A stretch of 64,000 bases of DNA from Gammaproteobacteria bacterium (GTDB taxonomy: Bacteria; Pseudomonadota; Gammaproteobacteria; UBA6429; Thiohalophilaceae), in contig WGLP01000004.1 of NCBI GenBank assembly GCA_016125505.1, positions 104,192-168,191 of the forward strand, given 5' to 3'. Position 1 is the stretch's first letter. The number at the start of each line of letters is the position of its first letter. Shown in pieces: positions 23,941-33,382 of this stretch. The notes below the pieces were generated by a model that saw nothing but the letters and a program-made list of their open reading frames with translations, was not told the DNA's origin and ran no database searches. The position numbers were made by a program, and so were the translations under genes.

Positions 23941-24939
23941 TTAACGGATCGCCAGGGCGCGGCGCTTGGAACGATACAAATCCGAATCGGCCTGCGCCAA
24001 CAGTGTAAATGGCGATTCGATACCGGCATGATACGTTGCCATGCCGATGGAGATACCCACGGTGACACTTTCGCCGTTGCTGAGTGTTATCGGTGTAGTC
24101 ATCACTCCGCTTATCCGTTCCGCGAGCAAAGGTGTGGAAAGTTTTGAGCTTTCACGAATCACCACACCGAATTCATCGCCACCCAGACGCGACACCGTAT
24201 CTTCAGTTCGTATTTGCTGTTGCAGGCGATACGCCACTTCACATAACACTTCATCACCGGAAGGATGACCGAAATGATCGTTGATATCCTTGAAGCCATC
24301 CAGATCCATGCACAGCACACTGAACGGTTCACCGGTACGTTTTGCGTGCGCCATTTCCGCCTCCAGCGCACGATCGAATTGCGCACGATTGGCGGCGCCG
24401 GTAAGGTGATCAGTCAGGGCCATCTTGGTCAGGACCTGGGAGCGACGGCGATTTTCCAGTGCGGTCATAACCATGTTCGCCAGGTCCCGCAACACTTCCT
24501 GCTCGTTCTCATCCAGTTCACGTGGCTGTGTATCCACAACGGTAATTGTTCCCAGCGCACAACCGTTCCGATCGACGATCGGCGCACCGGCACAAAAGCG
24601 TAAATAAGGCGGCTCCACCACCAGCGGTTTGTGCCTTAAATGCGGATCTTTTTGCAGGTCGTTTACCATCAGCAACTCACCGGGACGCATCATGGCGTAT
24701 GCGCAATCCGCGATCAGGCGGCCTAATTGCGGGGAATCGTGGTTTTTCAGATAGGATTTGAACCAGACGCGATCAGAATCCATCAGTGCAACAATCGCGG
24801 CCGCGGTACTGAAATATTGTGCAGTCACACGTGCCAGGGCATCGAAATCGAATTCGGGCGCACTATCCAATATCTCATAGGAACGCAGCGCTCGCAGCCG
24901 TTCCGAGTCATTTTCCGGATACTTTTGGTCGTCAGCCAC
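23941..24939 (-). CDS. GAF-GGDEF diguanylate cyclase
   Basis: 332 residues starting at GTG 24939, preceded by AGGG. A GAF domain (about 25-165) contains ADCAYAMMRPGELLMVNDLQ and the fragment LRFCAGAPIVDRNGCALGTI, the pattern of sensor GAFs of diguanylate cyclases. The GGDEF domain (about 170-330) has RLGGDEFGVV (motif at 253-257) with an RTED inhibitory site at the proper spacing. No transmembrane segment, so cytoplasmic. It should convert two GTP into c-di-GMP. The signal recognised by the GAF domain is unknown. The 288 bp upstream is AT-rich promoter-like DNA without other features. Confidence 0.93.
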   Translation of the reverse strand: MADDQKYPENDSERLRALRSYEILDSAPEFDFDALARVTAQYFSTAAAIVALMDSDRVWFKSYLKNHDSPQLGRLIADCAYAMMRPGELLMVNDLQKDPHLRHKPLVVEPPYLRFCAGAPIVDRNGCALGTITVVDTQPRELDENEQEVLRDLANMVMTALENRRRSQVLTKMALTDHLTGAANRAQFDRALEAEMAHAKRTGEPFSVLCMDLDGFKDINDHFGHPSGDEVLCEVAYRLQQQIRTEDTVSRLGGDEFGVVIRESSKLSTPLLAERISGVMTTPITLSNGESVTVGISIGMATYHAGIESPFTLLAQADSDLYRSKRRALAIR

Positions 24940-25227
24940 AACCCTGGTCCTTTGTATACAAGGGGGCTTATACAGCGTACATATAAGAAATCCACCTTGC
25001 TAAATCGAATTTATAATATCCAGCTTAATAAAAACATATTAGATAGTATTTGAGAAAATTCACTGTCAGGGAGAAACAACTATCCCGACGCTACCCGGAT
25101 TTCCCGATCCGGTTGCAAAACACAACCTTTCTGCATTATTTATTTTGATAACGCCTGACGCAGGCACGCCAAACTGACCCGCTTCTCGCAACAATCAAAC
25201 ACATTCGTTAGGGATATACGACGAGGA

Positions 25228-26460
25228 TTACGCTAAATAGCGTACGACACCCTGCCCCGCCGCATGACCGCTGGCGAAACACGCCGTCAACAAATACCCG
25301 CCCGTGGGGGCATCCCAATCAAGCATCTCACCCGCACAAAATACACCTGGGATGCCTTGCAACATGAGTTGCTCATTCAGCGCCTCGAACGGCACGCCAC
25401 CCGCTGTACTGATGGCTTCATCGATGGGCCGCGCGCGTTCGCATATCACAGGCAATGCCTTGATGAACGTTGCCAGTTGCAAAGAATCGTCGAACAGGTG
25501 TTTGTCCGCGCATTCATACAGCATCGCCACTTTCACGCCAGTCAGGCTCAATTGTTTGCGCAAATGTTCGGTCAGCGAACGTTTGCGCCGCGGCTGCGCA
25601 AGTCGTGCTGTGATGTGTTCAACACTCAGCGCGGGTAATAAATCGAGATACACCGTTACATTACCATCACGTGCAATCCGCTCACGTATACAGGAAGAAA
25701 AGGCATAGACCAGTCCGCCTTCGATGCCGTAATCCGTGATGACAAGCTCACCCGGTTTGCGCCAGACAACGTTGTCCTTGTCTGTCACGCTCAGGCAAAC
25801 GGACTTTACCGGTGTACCCGCAAAACGTTCGCGCAGATAGGCACTCCAACTGACGTCAAAGCCGCAATTGGAGGCTTGCAACGGGGCAATATCAATACCG
25901 GCACGCTGCAATATTTCCACCCAGGCGCCGTTTGATCCAAGCCGCGACCAACTCCCGCCCCCCAAGGCCAGGACCGTGGCATCGGATTGCACCAGGATTT
26001 CTCCATCGGGTGTCTGCATGCGAAGCCGACCGTCGTCGGCAAACCCAATCCAGCGGTGACGCATATGAAAACGCACCCCCGCTCCCCGCAACCGATGCAA
26101 CCAGGCACGTAACAGTGGCGCCGCTTTCATTTCATTTGGGAATACGCGTTGCGAACTGCCGACAAAGGTGGTGATACCCAGACCTGCTGCCCATTCGCGA
26201 AGCGCCTGTGGACCAAACTCACGTATAAGAGGTTCGAGTTCGCCGCGGCGCGCACCATAGCGCGATAAGAACGCTGCGACAGGTTCCGCGTGCGTGAGAT
26301 TCAGGCCGCTCTTGCCCGCCATGAGAAACTTGCGGCCCACCGACGGCATCGCGTCATAGAGATCGACACAAAGGCCATGGTCGCTAATCACTTCCGCCGC
26401 CATCAGACCCGCCGGTCCGCCACCGACGATCGCAACGCGCAAACGCTTATTCACAAGCAA
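25228..26460 (-). CDS. HI0933/BaiN-family flavoprotein (PP_4765 subgroup, NAD(P)/FAD-dependent)
   Basis: 410 residues. The N-terminal Rossmann motif is VAIVGGGPAGLMAAEVISDH, followed by GRKFLMAGKSGLNLTHAEP, the signature of the HI0933 flavoprotein family. The C-terminus has GVFCAGEMLDWDAPTGGYLL and TACFASGHAAGQG, the FAD-binding end. Enzymes of this family have diverse or unknown roles (BaiN reduces bile-acid precursors in other bacteria), and nothing here tells the substrate. The gene is divergent from the TetR-RND operon, and the intergenic region includes two TetR-type palindromes, so it may share control. It starts at ATG 26460. Confidence 0.88.
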   Translation of the reverse strand: MLVNKRLRVAIVGGGPAGLMAAEVISDHGLCVDLYDAMPSVGRKFLMAGKSGLNLTHAEPVAAFLSRYGARRGELEPLIREFGPQALREWAAGLGITTFVGSSQRVFPNEMKAAPLLRAWLHRLRGAGVRFHMRHRWIGFADDGRLRMQTPDGEILVQSDATVLALGGGSWSRLGSNGAWVEILQRAGIDIAPLQASNCGFDVSWSAYLRERFAGTPVKSVCLSVTDKDNVVWRKPGELVITDYGIEGGLVYAFSSCIRERIARDGNVTVYLDLLPALSVEHITARLAQPRRKRSLTEHLRKQLSLTGVKVAMLYECADKHLFDDSLQLATFIKALPVICERARPIDEAISTAGGVPFEALNEQLMLQGIPGVFCAGEMLDWDAPTGGYLLTACFASGHAAGQGVVRYLA

Positions 26461-26524
26461 GACATATAAATAAGTAGGCCATGTGTCCGAGAAATCCCGT
26501 CCTGTAACAGGTCATGTTGACAAC

Positions 26525-26566
26525 TGACCCTGGGTCAACTAGCTTTATCTAACTGACTCAGGGTCA
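26525..26566 (+). promoter_or_regulatory. Twin operators upstream of the TetR gene
   Basis: TGACCCTGGGTCA (26525-26537, perfect) and TGACTCAGGGTCA (26554-26566, one mismatch) are 13-bp palindromes with centres 29 bp apart. The second covers the ribosome binding site of the TetR gene and ends 3 bp before its ATG. A TTGACA (26518-26523) overlaps the region, so binding would block transcription and perhaps translation. Confidence 0.75.
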
Positions 26567-26569
26567 TTT

Positions 26570-27256
26570 ATGGCAAAGAAAATTCAAAAACCCCCACAAA
26601 ACCGCGCCATCAGTGCCGCGGCCAAGTTCGAACGGCGTAACCAGATTTTGCAGGCCGCCAATGAACTGGTAAAGCGCCATGGCCTGATGACGATCTCTGT
26701 CGCCGACGTGGCACGCCAGGCAGGTGTTGCCAAAGGCACGGTGTATCTTTATTTCAAGACCAAGGAAGAGATTTACCTGGGCCTGCATCAACTCTGGCTC
26801 GACCGCAAGTTCGATGCGTTCCACGCCATGATACAAGATCCCCAGCCGATCGATGGCAGTAATATCGGTGCAACCATGGCGAAGGCCATGCTCGCGGAAT
26901 CGCACGGCCTCGTGATTGCCTCCACCTGCCACAGCCTGATGGAATCCCATATCGATCTGGAAACTGCTCTCGACTTCAAACTTAAACTGGCACAACGGCT
27001 CGGCACACTCGGCACGCTTCTGGAGAAACGCTTCGGACATCTCATACCGGGTTCAGGTGCACGTTTACTGGTACGCGCCTATGCCATGACCCTGGGCCTG
27101 TGGCAATTGATGGACACCACCTCCCGTTACCACCAGCACGAAACGCTGAAGGGCGTGGAAGTCTTCAATACGGATTTTGCGACGGAACTGCACGCCGCGC
27201 TCGCGGCCTTCTGGCATGGCGCGCTGGACGATCTACCGAAAAGGAAATCAACATGA
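26570..27256 (+). CDS. TetR-family transcriptional repressor
   Basis: 228 residues. The N-terminal helix-turn-helix (about 20-65) reads ILQAANELVKRHGLMTISVA and then DVARQAGVAKGTVYLYFKTK, the standard TetR DNA-binding domain. The variable C-terminal domain should bind an inducer, possibly a substrate of the efflux pump it precedes. Its stop overlaps the start of the adaptor-lipoprotein gene by 4 bp, so regulator and pump form one operon. Two palindromes just upstream are likely its operators, giving autoregulation. The inducer is not evident. Confidence 0.92.
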   Translation: MAKKIQKPPQNRAISAAAKFERRNQILQAANELVKRHGLMTISVADVARQAGVAKGTVYLYFKTKEEIYLGLHQLWLDRKFDAFHAMIQDPQPIDGSNIGATMAKAMLAESHGLVIASTCHSLMESHIDLETALDFKLKLAQRLGTLGTLLEKRFGHLIPGSGARLLVRAYAMTLGLWQLMDTTSRYHQHETLKGVEVFNTDFATELHAALAAFWHGALDDLPKRKST

Positions 27257-28368
27257 GATCACTCATCTGCATAGTCTGCCTCACGCTTGTCGTCAGCGCA
27301 TGTAACCGGGTCGAACCCAAACTCCAGGATATCCCGGCCGTGAAAACCGCCAAGGTCGTCTCGGCGGATGAAGGCATGGCGCTGGTCTTTGCCTCGGAGA
27401 TTCAACCGCGCTATCAGAGCGATATGGCCTTTCGCGTCGGCGGAAAATTATTATCACGCGAGGTGAATCTCGGCAGCCGGGTGAAACAGGGTGACATCCT
27501 CGCACACCTGGATCCGGTGGACCTGAATCTGTCGGCGAAAGCGTCACAGGCGGAAGTCGCATCGCTGGAGGCCGATTACGTTTATGCCAAGGCGGAACTG
27601 GAACGCTTTAAACAATTGCTGGATCGAAAATACGTCAGCGCCGCCGCGTATGAGATAAAAAAGAATGCCTATGCTGCAGCGCTTGCGAAACTCAAGGCCG
27701 CAAAGGCGCAGGCAGCGGTCAGTCTGAACCAGGCGAACTACACCAATCTGATCGCTGACTTCGATGGCGTCATCACCGCCGTGAATGTAGACCCGGGCCA
27801 GATTGTCTCGGCCGGTCAGCCCATCATGAAACTGGCGCGTACCGATGCACTGGATGCCGTCGTCAACGTTGCTGAGAGCCAGATCGAGGATGTACGCAAC
27901 ACCAAATATATCGATATCAGTTTGTGGGCCCAACCTGACAAGGTCTACCGGGGACACATCCGCGAGATCGCGGGCGCCGCGGATATCGCCTCGCGTACCT
28001 ATGAAGTCAAAATCCAGATCGACAACCCCGATAACGAACTCAAACTCGGCATGACCGCGAGTGTCGCCATGCATGGCCGCAATGAGCTCGAAAACAGCGC
28101 CACCCTGATCCCGCTCACTGCCCTGCTGGAATCCGGACAACATGCGGCGGTCTACATCATCGGCGCGGACAATCACCTGAGCTTACGCGACGTGACGGTG
28201 GCGCAGTACCGCGAGCACGATGCCATCATCAGTGCCGGCCTGAAACCCGGTGAGCGTCTGGTGGCGCTTGGCGTACACAAGCTGCGCGCCGGTGAACAGG
28301 TTAACCCCATCCCCGATGGCAGTCTCTTTGCCAGCGACGCTGAACCTACGCCTGACGACAAACAATAA
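27253..28368 (+). CDS. RND efflux periplasmic adaptor lipoprotein
   Basis: About 371 residues from ATG 27253 behind AAGGAAAT. A lipoprotein signal (LICIVCLTLVVSAC) anchors it in the membrane. The layout is that of membrane fusion proteins: a first lipoyl half (GGKLLSREVNLGSRVKQGDI), a coiled-coil hairpin (about residues 100-150), a second lipoyl half (VNVDPGQIVSAGQPIMKLAR), then beta-barrel and membrane-proximal domains. It links the inner-membrane RND pump to an outer-membrane channel, which is not encoded in the window. It overlaps tetR upstream and is followed after 2 bp by the permease. Confidence 0.92.
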   Translation: MRSLICIVCLTLVVSACNRVEPKLQDIPAVKTAKVVSADEGMALVFASEIQPRYQSDMAFRVGGKLLSREVNLGSRVKQGDILAHLDPVDLNLSAKASQAEVASLEADYVYAKAELERFKQLLDRKYVSAAAYEIKKNAYAAALAKLKAAKAQAAVSLNQANYTNLIADFDGVITAVNVDPGQIVSAGQPIMKLARTDALDAVVNVAESQIEDVRNTKYIDISLWAQPDKVYRGHIREIAGAADIASRTYEVKIQIDNPDNELKLGMTASVAMHGRNELENSATLIPLTALLESGQHAAVYIIGADNHLSLRDVTVAQYREHDAIISAGLKPGERLVALGVHKLRAGEQVNPIPDGSLFASDAEPTPDDKQ

Positions 28369-28370
28369 AT

Positions 28371-31300
28371 ATGTCTTCTTCACGCTTCAATCTCTCGGAG
28401 TGGGCGCTGCGCAATCGCGGCATCGTTCTGTACTTCATGATCACAATCCTGGTGCTCGGTGCATTCGCCTACACGCACCTGGGCCAGTCGGAAGACCCGC
28501 CGTTTACGTTCAAGGTGATGGTCGTGCATACCGAGTGGCCGGGTGCGACGGCGCGGGACGTGGAACAGAAAGTGACGGAAAAGATCGAACGCAAGCTACA
28601 GGAACTCGAAGGCCTGGAAACCGTACGCAGTTTTTCCCGTCCGGGAGAGTCAACCGTGTTCGTCATCATCGACGGTGCGGTACCGGCGGAGCGCGTACCG
28701 GAACTGTTCTATCAGGTACGAAAAAAAGTCGGAGATATTCACAACCAACTCCCTGCGGGAGTACGCGGCCCCAATTTTAACGACGAATTCGGCGATACCT
28801 TTGGCAATATCTTTGCCCTGTACGGTAATGACTTCACGCCGGCGCAACTGAAGGATTATGCGGACGAAATCCGTCGCCGCCTGCTGCGGATACCGGACGT
28901 GGGGAAGGTCGATCTGTTCGGGACCCAGGATGAAAAGATCTGGATCGAGGCCTCCACCATCAAATTTGCCAAAATCGGTATCGACCTGCCAACGCTCATC
29001 AACGCCATCCGCAGTCAGAACGCCATTGCCGCCGCCGGTTATTTCGAAACCGACAGTGATCGCATTTATTTACGCGTCGATGGCGGCTTTAAATCGGTGG
29101 ACGATATCCGCAACCTGAACATACGCATCAACGGCCGGATCCTGCGCATCGGCGATATCGCCAGAGTACGCCGCGGCTACGCCGAGCCGCCCGAACCGAA
29201 AATGCGCTTCATGGGACACGACGCCATCGGCCTCGGGGTTTCGATGCGCAGCGGCGGCGACATCGTGGCGCTGGGCAGACACCTGGACAAGGAGATCGAA
29301 GAGATCCAGAAGACCCTGCCCGCGGGACTGGAACTGGTGCACGTCAACGATCAGCCGCGCGCCGTGCGTGCATCGGTTTCAGAATTCACCGCCTCCGTGG
29401 CGGAAGCCGTGATCATCGTGCTGGCGGTGAGTTTTTTCAGCCTGGGTCTGCGCTCCGGGCTGGTGGTGGCGATTTCCATTCCGCTGGTGCTGGCCGCAAC
29501 CTTTGCCCTGATGTATGAGTTTGGTGTGGGCCTGCACAAGATCTCTCTCGGCTCCCTGATCCTGGCACTGGGCCTGCTCGTGGACGACGCCATCATTGCG
29601 GTGGAAATGATGATGGTGAAGATGGAACAGGGTATGGAACGCTTCAAGGCGGCCAGTTTCGCCTATGTCAGTACCGCCTTCCCCATGCTAAGCGGCACGC
29701 TGGTGACTGCGGCAGGCTTTCTGCCGATCGCGACCGCCCATTCCACCACCGGCGAATACACGCGTTCGATCTTTCAGGTCGTTACCATTGCGTTGCTCAT
29801 CTCGTGGGTCGCGGCGGTGATCGTGATTCCGTACCTGGGTTACAAGATCCTGCCGGACCACAAACCCGCCAAGGCTGACACACCGCGACACTGCGGAAGA
29901 TGGCGCAAACTGCTTGGCCTGCAAACCCGGTTGCACGCCCATACCCAATCGTTTTACGTCCGTTTCCGCGCGCTCGTGGAATGGTGCGTGTTACACCGGC
30001 GTATTGTGCTGTTGGCCACACTGCTGATCTTCATCACGGCGATGTTCGGCTTCCGCTTCGTGCAACAGCAATTTTTCCCCGACTCCACCCGGGTGGAACT
30101 GCTGGTGGATTTGAAACTGCCGGAAGGGGCTTCGCTCAAGGCCACCGAAGTACAGGTGCACCGCATGGAAAAACTGCTCGACCAGCATCGCGGCGATATC
30201 GAGAATTACGTGAGTTATGTCGGCAGTGGCAGCCCGCGTTTCTACCTGCCGCTGGATCAGCAGATGCCGAGCCCCTCTTTCGCGCAGTTCGTGATCACGA
30301 CGAAGGGTATTCACCAGCGCGAACACCTGCGTGGCGCCTTGATCGCTGCCTTTGCCGAAGGACAATTCCCGTCCTTGCGCGGACGCGTGTTACGTCTGGA
30401 AAACGGTCCCCCAGTTGGTTTCCCGGTGCAGTTTCGCGTCTCCGGGGAAAATCTGCAGACCCTGCGCAAGATCGCCAATGAAGTCGCGACCGTCATGCGC
30501 GCCAACCCGCATACCAGCAACGTGCAGCTGGACTGGAACGAACGCTCCAAGGTAATTCGACTGGAGATCGATCAGGCGAAGGCCCGCGTCCTCGGCGTTT
30601 CCTCGGAAGCGCTCTCTGATTTCCTGAACACCGCACTCAACGGACAAGGCATCACCTACTACCGCGAAAAGGACAAGCTGATCGAAGTCATGCTGCACGG
30701 CGCCCCGGAAGAAAGCCGCCATATGTCGCTGCTGCAAAACCTGACGCTTGCCACGGCCTCCGGCAAGCGCGTGCCCCTGGCCCAGATCGTCAAATTCCAT
30801 TACGAATTCGAAGAAGGCATCATCTGGCGCCGCGATCGCCTGCCCACGATCACCGTCCGTTCCGATATTTACGGTAACGTGCAGGCACCGGACGTCAGCG
30901 CCGAGATCGAAAAGAAACTCACGAAGATAAAGGCCAATCTGCCCAGTGGCTACCTGCTGGAAACCGGCGGTGCAGTGGAAGAAAGCGCAAAAGGCTCCAA
31001 GTCCATCGAGGCCGGGATGCCGCTGTTTATCATCACGGTACTGACGGTATTGATGTTCCAGTTGCGCAGTTTTCAGCGCGTGCTGCTGGTGGTGTTGACC
31101 GCACCACTGGGGATGATCGGCGTGACGATCTTCCTGCTCCTGTTCAACAAGCCCTTCGGTTTTGTCGCCATGCTGGGTACGATTGCCCTGCTCGGCATGA
31201 TCATGCGCAACTCCGTCATCCTGATCGATCAGATCGAACAGGATATCCGCCACGGTGAGACCCGCTGGAATGCCATCGTCGGCGCCACGGTCCGCCGTTT

Positions 31301-31514
31301 CCGTCCCATCACGCTCACCGCCCTGGCCGCCATCCTGGCCATGATCCCGTTAACGCGCAGCGCCTTCTTCGGTCCCATGGCCGTCGCCATCATGGGCGGT
31401 TTGTTTATCGCCACCGTGCTGACACTGTTATTTTTACCCGCGCTCTATGCGGCGTGGTTCCGGGTGCGCAAGGACGAGGCGCCGCACACACCCGCGCAGG
31501 ATAGCGGTCAGTAA
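28371..31514 (+). CDS. RND-family efflux permease
   Basis: 1047 residues, the usual RND length. An N-terminal TM is followed by a large periplasmic loop, then a cluster of TMs including LGLLVDDAIIAVEMMMVKME, the central RND motif with the essential Asp pair; the second half repeats this with LGMIMRNSVILIDQIEQD. The protein is a proton-driven trimeric pump. Together with the upstream adaptor and TetR regulator it forms a typical drug or solvent efflux operon; the substrate cannot be predicted. Its last 7 bp overlap the convergent C1-peptidase gene, and there is no terminator between them. Confidence 0.95.
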   Translation: MSSSRFNLSEWALRNRGIVLYFMITILVLGAFAYTHLGQSEDPPFTFKVMVVHTEWPGATARDVEQKVTEKIERKLQELEGLETVRSFSRPGESTVFVIIDGAVPAERVPELFYQVRKKVGDIHNQLPAGVRGPNFNDEFGDTFGNIFALYGNDFTPAQLKDYADEIRRRLLRIPDVGKVDLFGTQDEKIWIEASTIKFAKIGIDLPTLINAIRSQNAIAAAGYFETDSDRIYLRVDGGFKSVDDIRNLNIRINGRILRIGDIARVRRGYAEPPEPKMRFMGHDAIGLGVSMRSGGDIVALGRHLDKEIEEIQKTLPAGLELVHVNDQPRAVRASVSEFTASVAEAVIIVLAVSFFSLGLRSGLVVAISIPLVLAATFALMYEFGVGLHKISLGSLILALGLLVDDAIIAVEMMMVKMEQGMERFKAASFAYVSTAFPMLSGTLVTAAGFLPIATAHSTTGEYTRSIFQVVTIALLISWVAAVIVIPYLGYKILPDHKPAKADTPRHCGRWRKLLGLQTRLHAHTQSFYVRFRALVEWCVLHRRIVLLATLLIFITAMFGFRFVQQQFFPDSTRVELLVDLKLPEGASLKATEVQVHRMEKLLDQHRGDIENYVSYVGSGSPRFYLPLDQQMPSPSFAQFVITTKGIHQREHLRGALIAAFAEGQFPSLRGRVLRLENGPPVGFPVQFRVSGENLQTLRKIANEVATVMRANPHTSNVQLDWNERSKVIRLEIDQAKARVLGVSSEALSDFLNTALNGQGITYYREKDKLIEVMLHGAPEESRHMSLLQNLTLATASGKRVPLAQIVKFHYEFEEGIIWRRDRLPTITVRSDIYGNVQAPDVSAEIEKKLTKIKANLPSGYLLETGGAVEESAKGSKSIEAGMPLFIITVLTVLMFQLRSFQRVLLVVLTAPLGMIGVTIFLLLFNKPFGFVAMLGTIALLGMIMRNSVILIDQIEQDIRHGETRWNAIVGATVRRFRPITLTALAAILAMIPLTRSAFFGPMAVAIMGGLFIATVLTLLFLPALYAAWFRVRKDEAPHTPAQDSGQ

Positions 31515-33352
31515 TCCAGGTCTTGCTTGTTAAATTGTACGGCCGGCTTTTTGCCGAGAATGCGCCGCAGGATATCGTTCATCGTATCCGGGTCGTTATC
31601 AAAGCCACCGTGGGATGTACTCCTGGTCACGGCCTTCCTGTCGTCGACATTGCCCTTGCTGTAAACAAATTCGATAGGAAGCGCGCCAATATCGATTTCC
31701 CTGCTGAAAACCTCCATGCCCAATAAAGGGACCTTTTCAACATCATCTTCACGCTCTTCGAAGGCACGCGACACCAGCCACAACAGCGACTTGCGATAGA
31801 TCTGGATCACGTTGTCATCTTCTTCCAGCTTCTCGTTCAGGTTATACACGCGCATATTGCTGATGAAACCGTTTTTCAGCAGCGGCGCATAATGACTCTG
31901 GTACAAGGCCACTGTAGCCGCGGGTGCCAGCAGGCTGCAGGACTGGACTTTAACCTTTTTGATATCCTGTTCCTGAAACCAGCGGTCGAGCAGATAGGCC
32001 ATGAGGATGCCGCCCGTGGAATGACCCGCAACGTGTATCTTCACGCTGTTTTTATTTGCCTTGACGGCATTGATCATTTTTTTAATGGCATCACTGCCGT
32101 CCGTATTGGATTTTCCAAACGGGTTGCGGGCACCGCGCTTCATTTCATTCCATAACGCCCGTCCGGACCGCCGCGTCAGATTTTCCACACTGCGATCCCA
32201 CCAGTCGGAGAATCCGCCCATGCGCGCGGTCAAATCCGTTTTCTTGCCGAACAAGACATCCTTGATCTCTTCCATGACACCGGTGTCATACATGAAGTGA
32301 TAAGGATAAATGCGATTGGCGAGAAACACCTTTTTCATCGCCGCGATCCGGTTGGCCGAGGCATCCGGGCTGTTCAGGCCACCGTGGGCATAGAACAACA
32401 CATGATCGTATTTGTCGCTGGCCTGCAGCAGCTCCGCGGTCTCGGCCACATCGTTGCCGTTGCTCCAGTACGGCCCGCTATCGTGGTAATAACCATCATC
32501 CAGATGCACGAAATGACCGCAGATGTCCGAGCGGGAAACCTTTCTGAACGCAAGCCCCTTCTTCTTGCTTTCAGCCCCGGTCTGGCCACTATTACCTGAC
32601 ACGGTGAAATCGAAGATCTGCGGCGTGGGTAAGGCGAGCTGGACCACCCAGGCGTCGGTGATGTTCTGTGCCCAGTCTTCATACGTCCATAACGCAAGAC
32701 CGTTGTTGCCCCAGTCCTTGCCCCAGCTGTTCTGCACCCAGAAACCCTCATCGTTATAACCGACCAGGGCGAAGGCGTGGCCACCGTCGGTGGTCTTGCG
32801 ATAGGCGATCTTGCCAGCTTTCGGGTTATCCCATCCGGCATGCACGGACGCCGAAACATAGATCACGTGTGATTCATTGAGTGCACTGTGAAAATCGACG
32901 ACGTTGGGGCGCAGACGATAATAGGCGCCGATGGTGTAATTACGCGCCTCTTTTGCCCGCTCAACCGTGACGTAGGCCTTTCTGGATTTCGTGGTGGAGG
33001 GCCAACTGGTTTCGGTGCACACCCCCATGTTGTACCAGCCTTTAATGGCGCCACGACAACTGGAACCCTCATAGTCATGGCCTTCCCATTCATCGTAACG
33101 CTTGGCCATTTCATACAACATGCGTGCACTCACGCGCGTCGGCTCGCCACGCAACTGATATAAATGGTTAATCACCGCGGCCAGGCCAAATCCGGTACAA
33201 GCCCCTTCCTGGCCCTGGTCGAGGATCTCAAGCCCCTCCGGTGGAACCAACGGGCGTGACATGGGTGACAAACGCGGTTCGTACATGCGGTCGCGCAAAT
33301 CCGGTGCATCGGGTCGGGCATCTTTTACATACGAAGAATATTTGCTGGCCAT
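31508..33352 (-). CDS. Papain-like C1 peptidase fused to an alpha/beta-hydrolase domain
   Basis: 614 residues without signal peptide. Residues about 35-240 are a papain-fold peptidase: oxyanion Q46 and nucleophile C52 in DQGQEGACTGFG, H192 in DGGHAFALVGYN, N208 in WVQNSWGKDWG. There is no propeptide. Residues about 310-560 form an alpha/beta-hydrolase: an HGG oxyanion loop at YAHGGLNS and the nucleophile elbow VAGHSTGG (S445). The complete catalytic residues of the peptidase suggest it is active; the acid and His of the hydrolase are not assigned. A GGAGG ribosome binding site lies before ATG 33352. The combination is unusual; the substrate and location (cytoplasm or non-classical export) are unknown. 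Confidence 0.85.
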   Translation of the reverse strand: MASKYSSYVKDARPDAPDLRDRMYEPRLSPMSRPLVPPEGLEILDQGQEGACTGFGLAAVINHLYQLRGEPTRVSARMLYEMAKRYDEWEGHDYEGSSCRGAIKGWYNMGVCTETSWPSTTKSRKAYVTVERAKEARNYTIGAYYRLRPNVVDFHSALNESHVIYVSASVHAGWDNPKAGKIAYRKTTDGGHAFALVGYNDEGFWVQNSWGKDWGNNGLALWTYEDWAQNITDAWVVQLALPTPQIFDFTVSGNSGQTGAESKKKGLAFRKVSRSDICGHFVHLDDGYYHDSGPYWSNGNDVAETAELLQASDKYDHVLFYAHGGLNSPDASANRIAAMKKVFLANRIYPYHFMYDTGVMEEIKDVLFGKKTDLTARMGGFSDWWDRSVENLTRRSGRALWNEMKRGARNPFGKSNTDGSDAIKKMINAVKANKNSVKIHVAGHSTGGILMAYLLDRWFQEQDIKKVKVQSCSLLAPAATVALYQSHYAPLLKNGFISNMRVYNLNEKLEEDDNVIQIYRKSLLWLVSRAFEEREDDVEKVPLLGMEVFSREIDIGALPIEFVYSKGNVDDRKAVTRSTSHGGFDNDPDTMNDILRRILGKKPAVQFNKQDLDY

Positions 33353-33382
33353 ATCGCCTCCTTGGATGATTAAGCATTCCTA

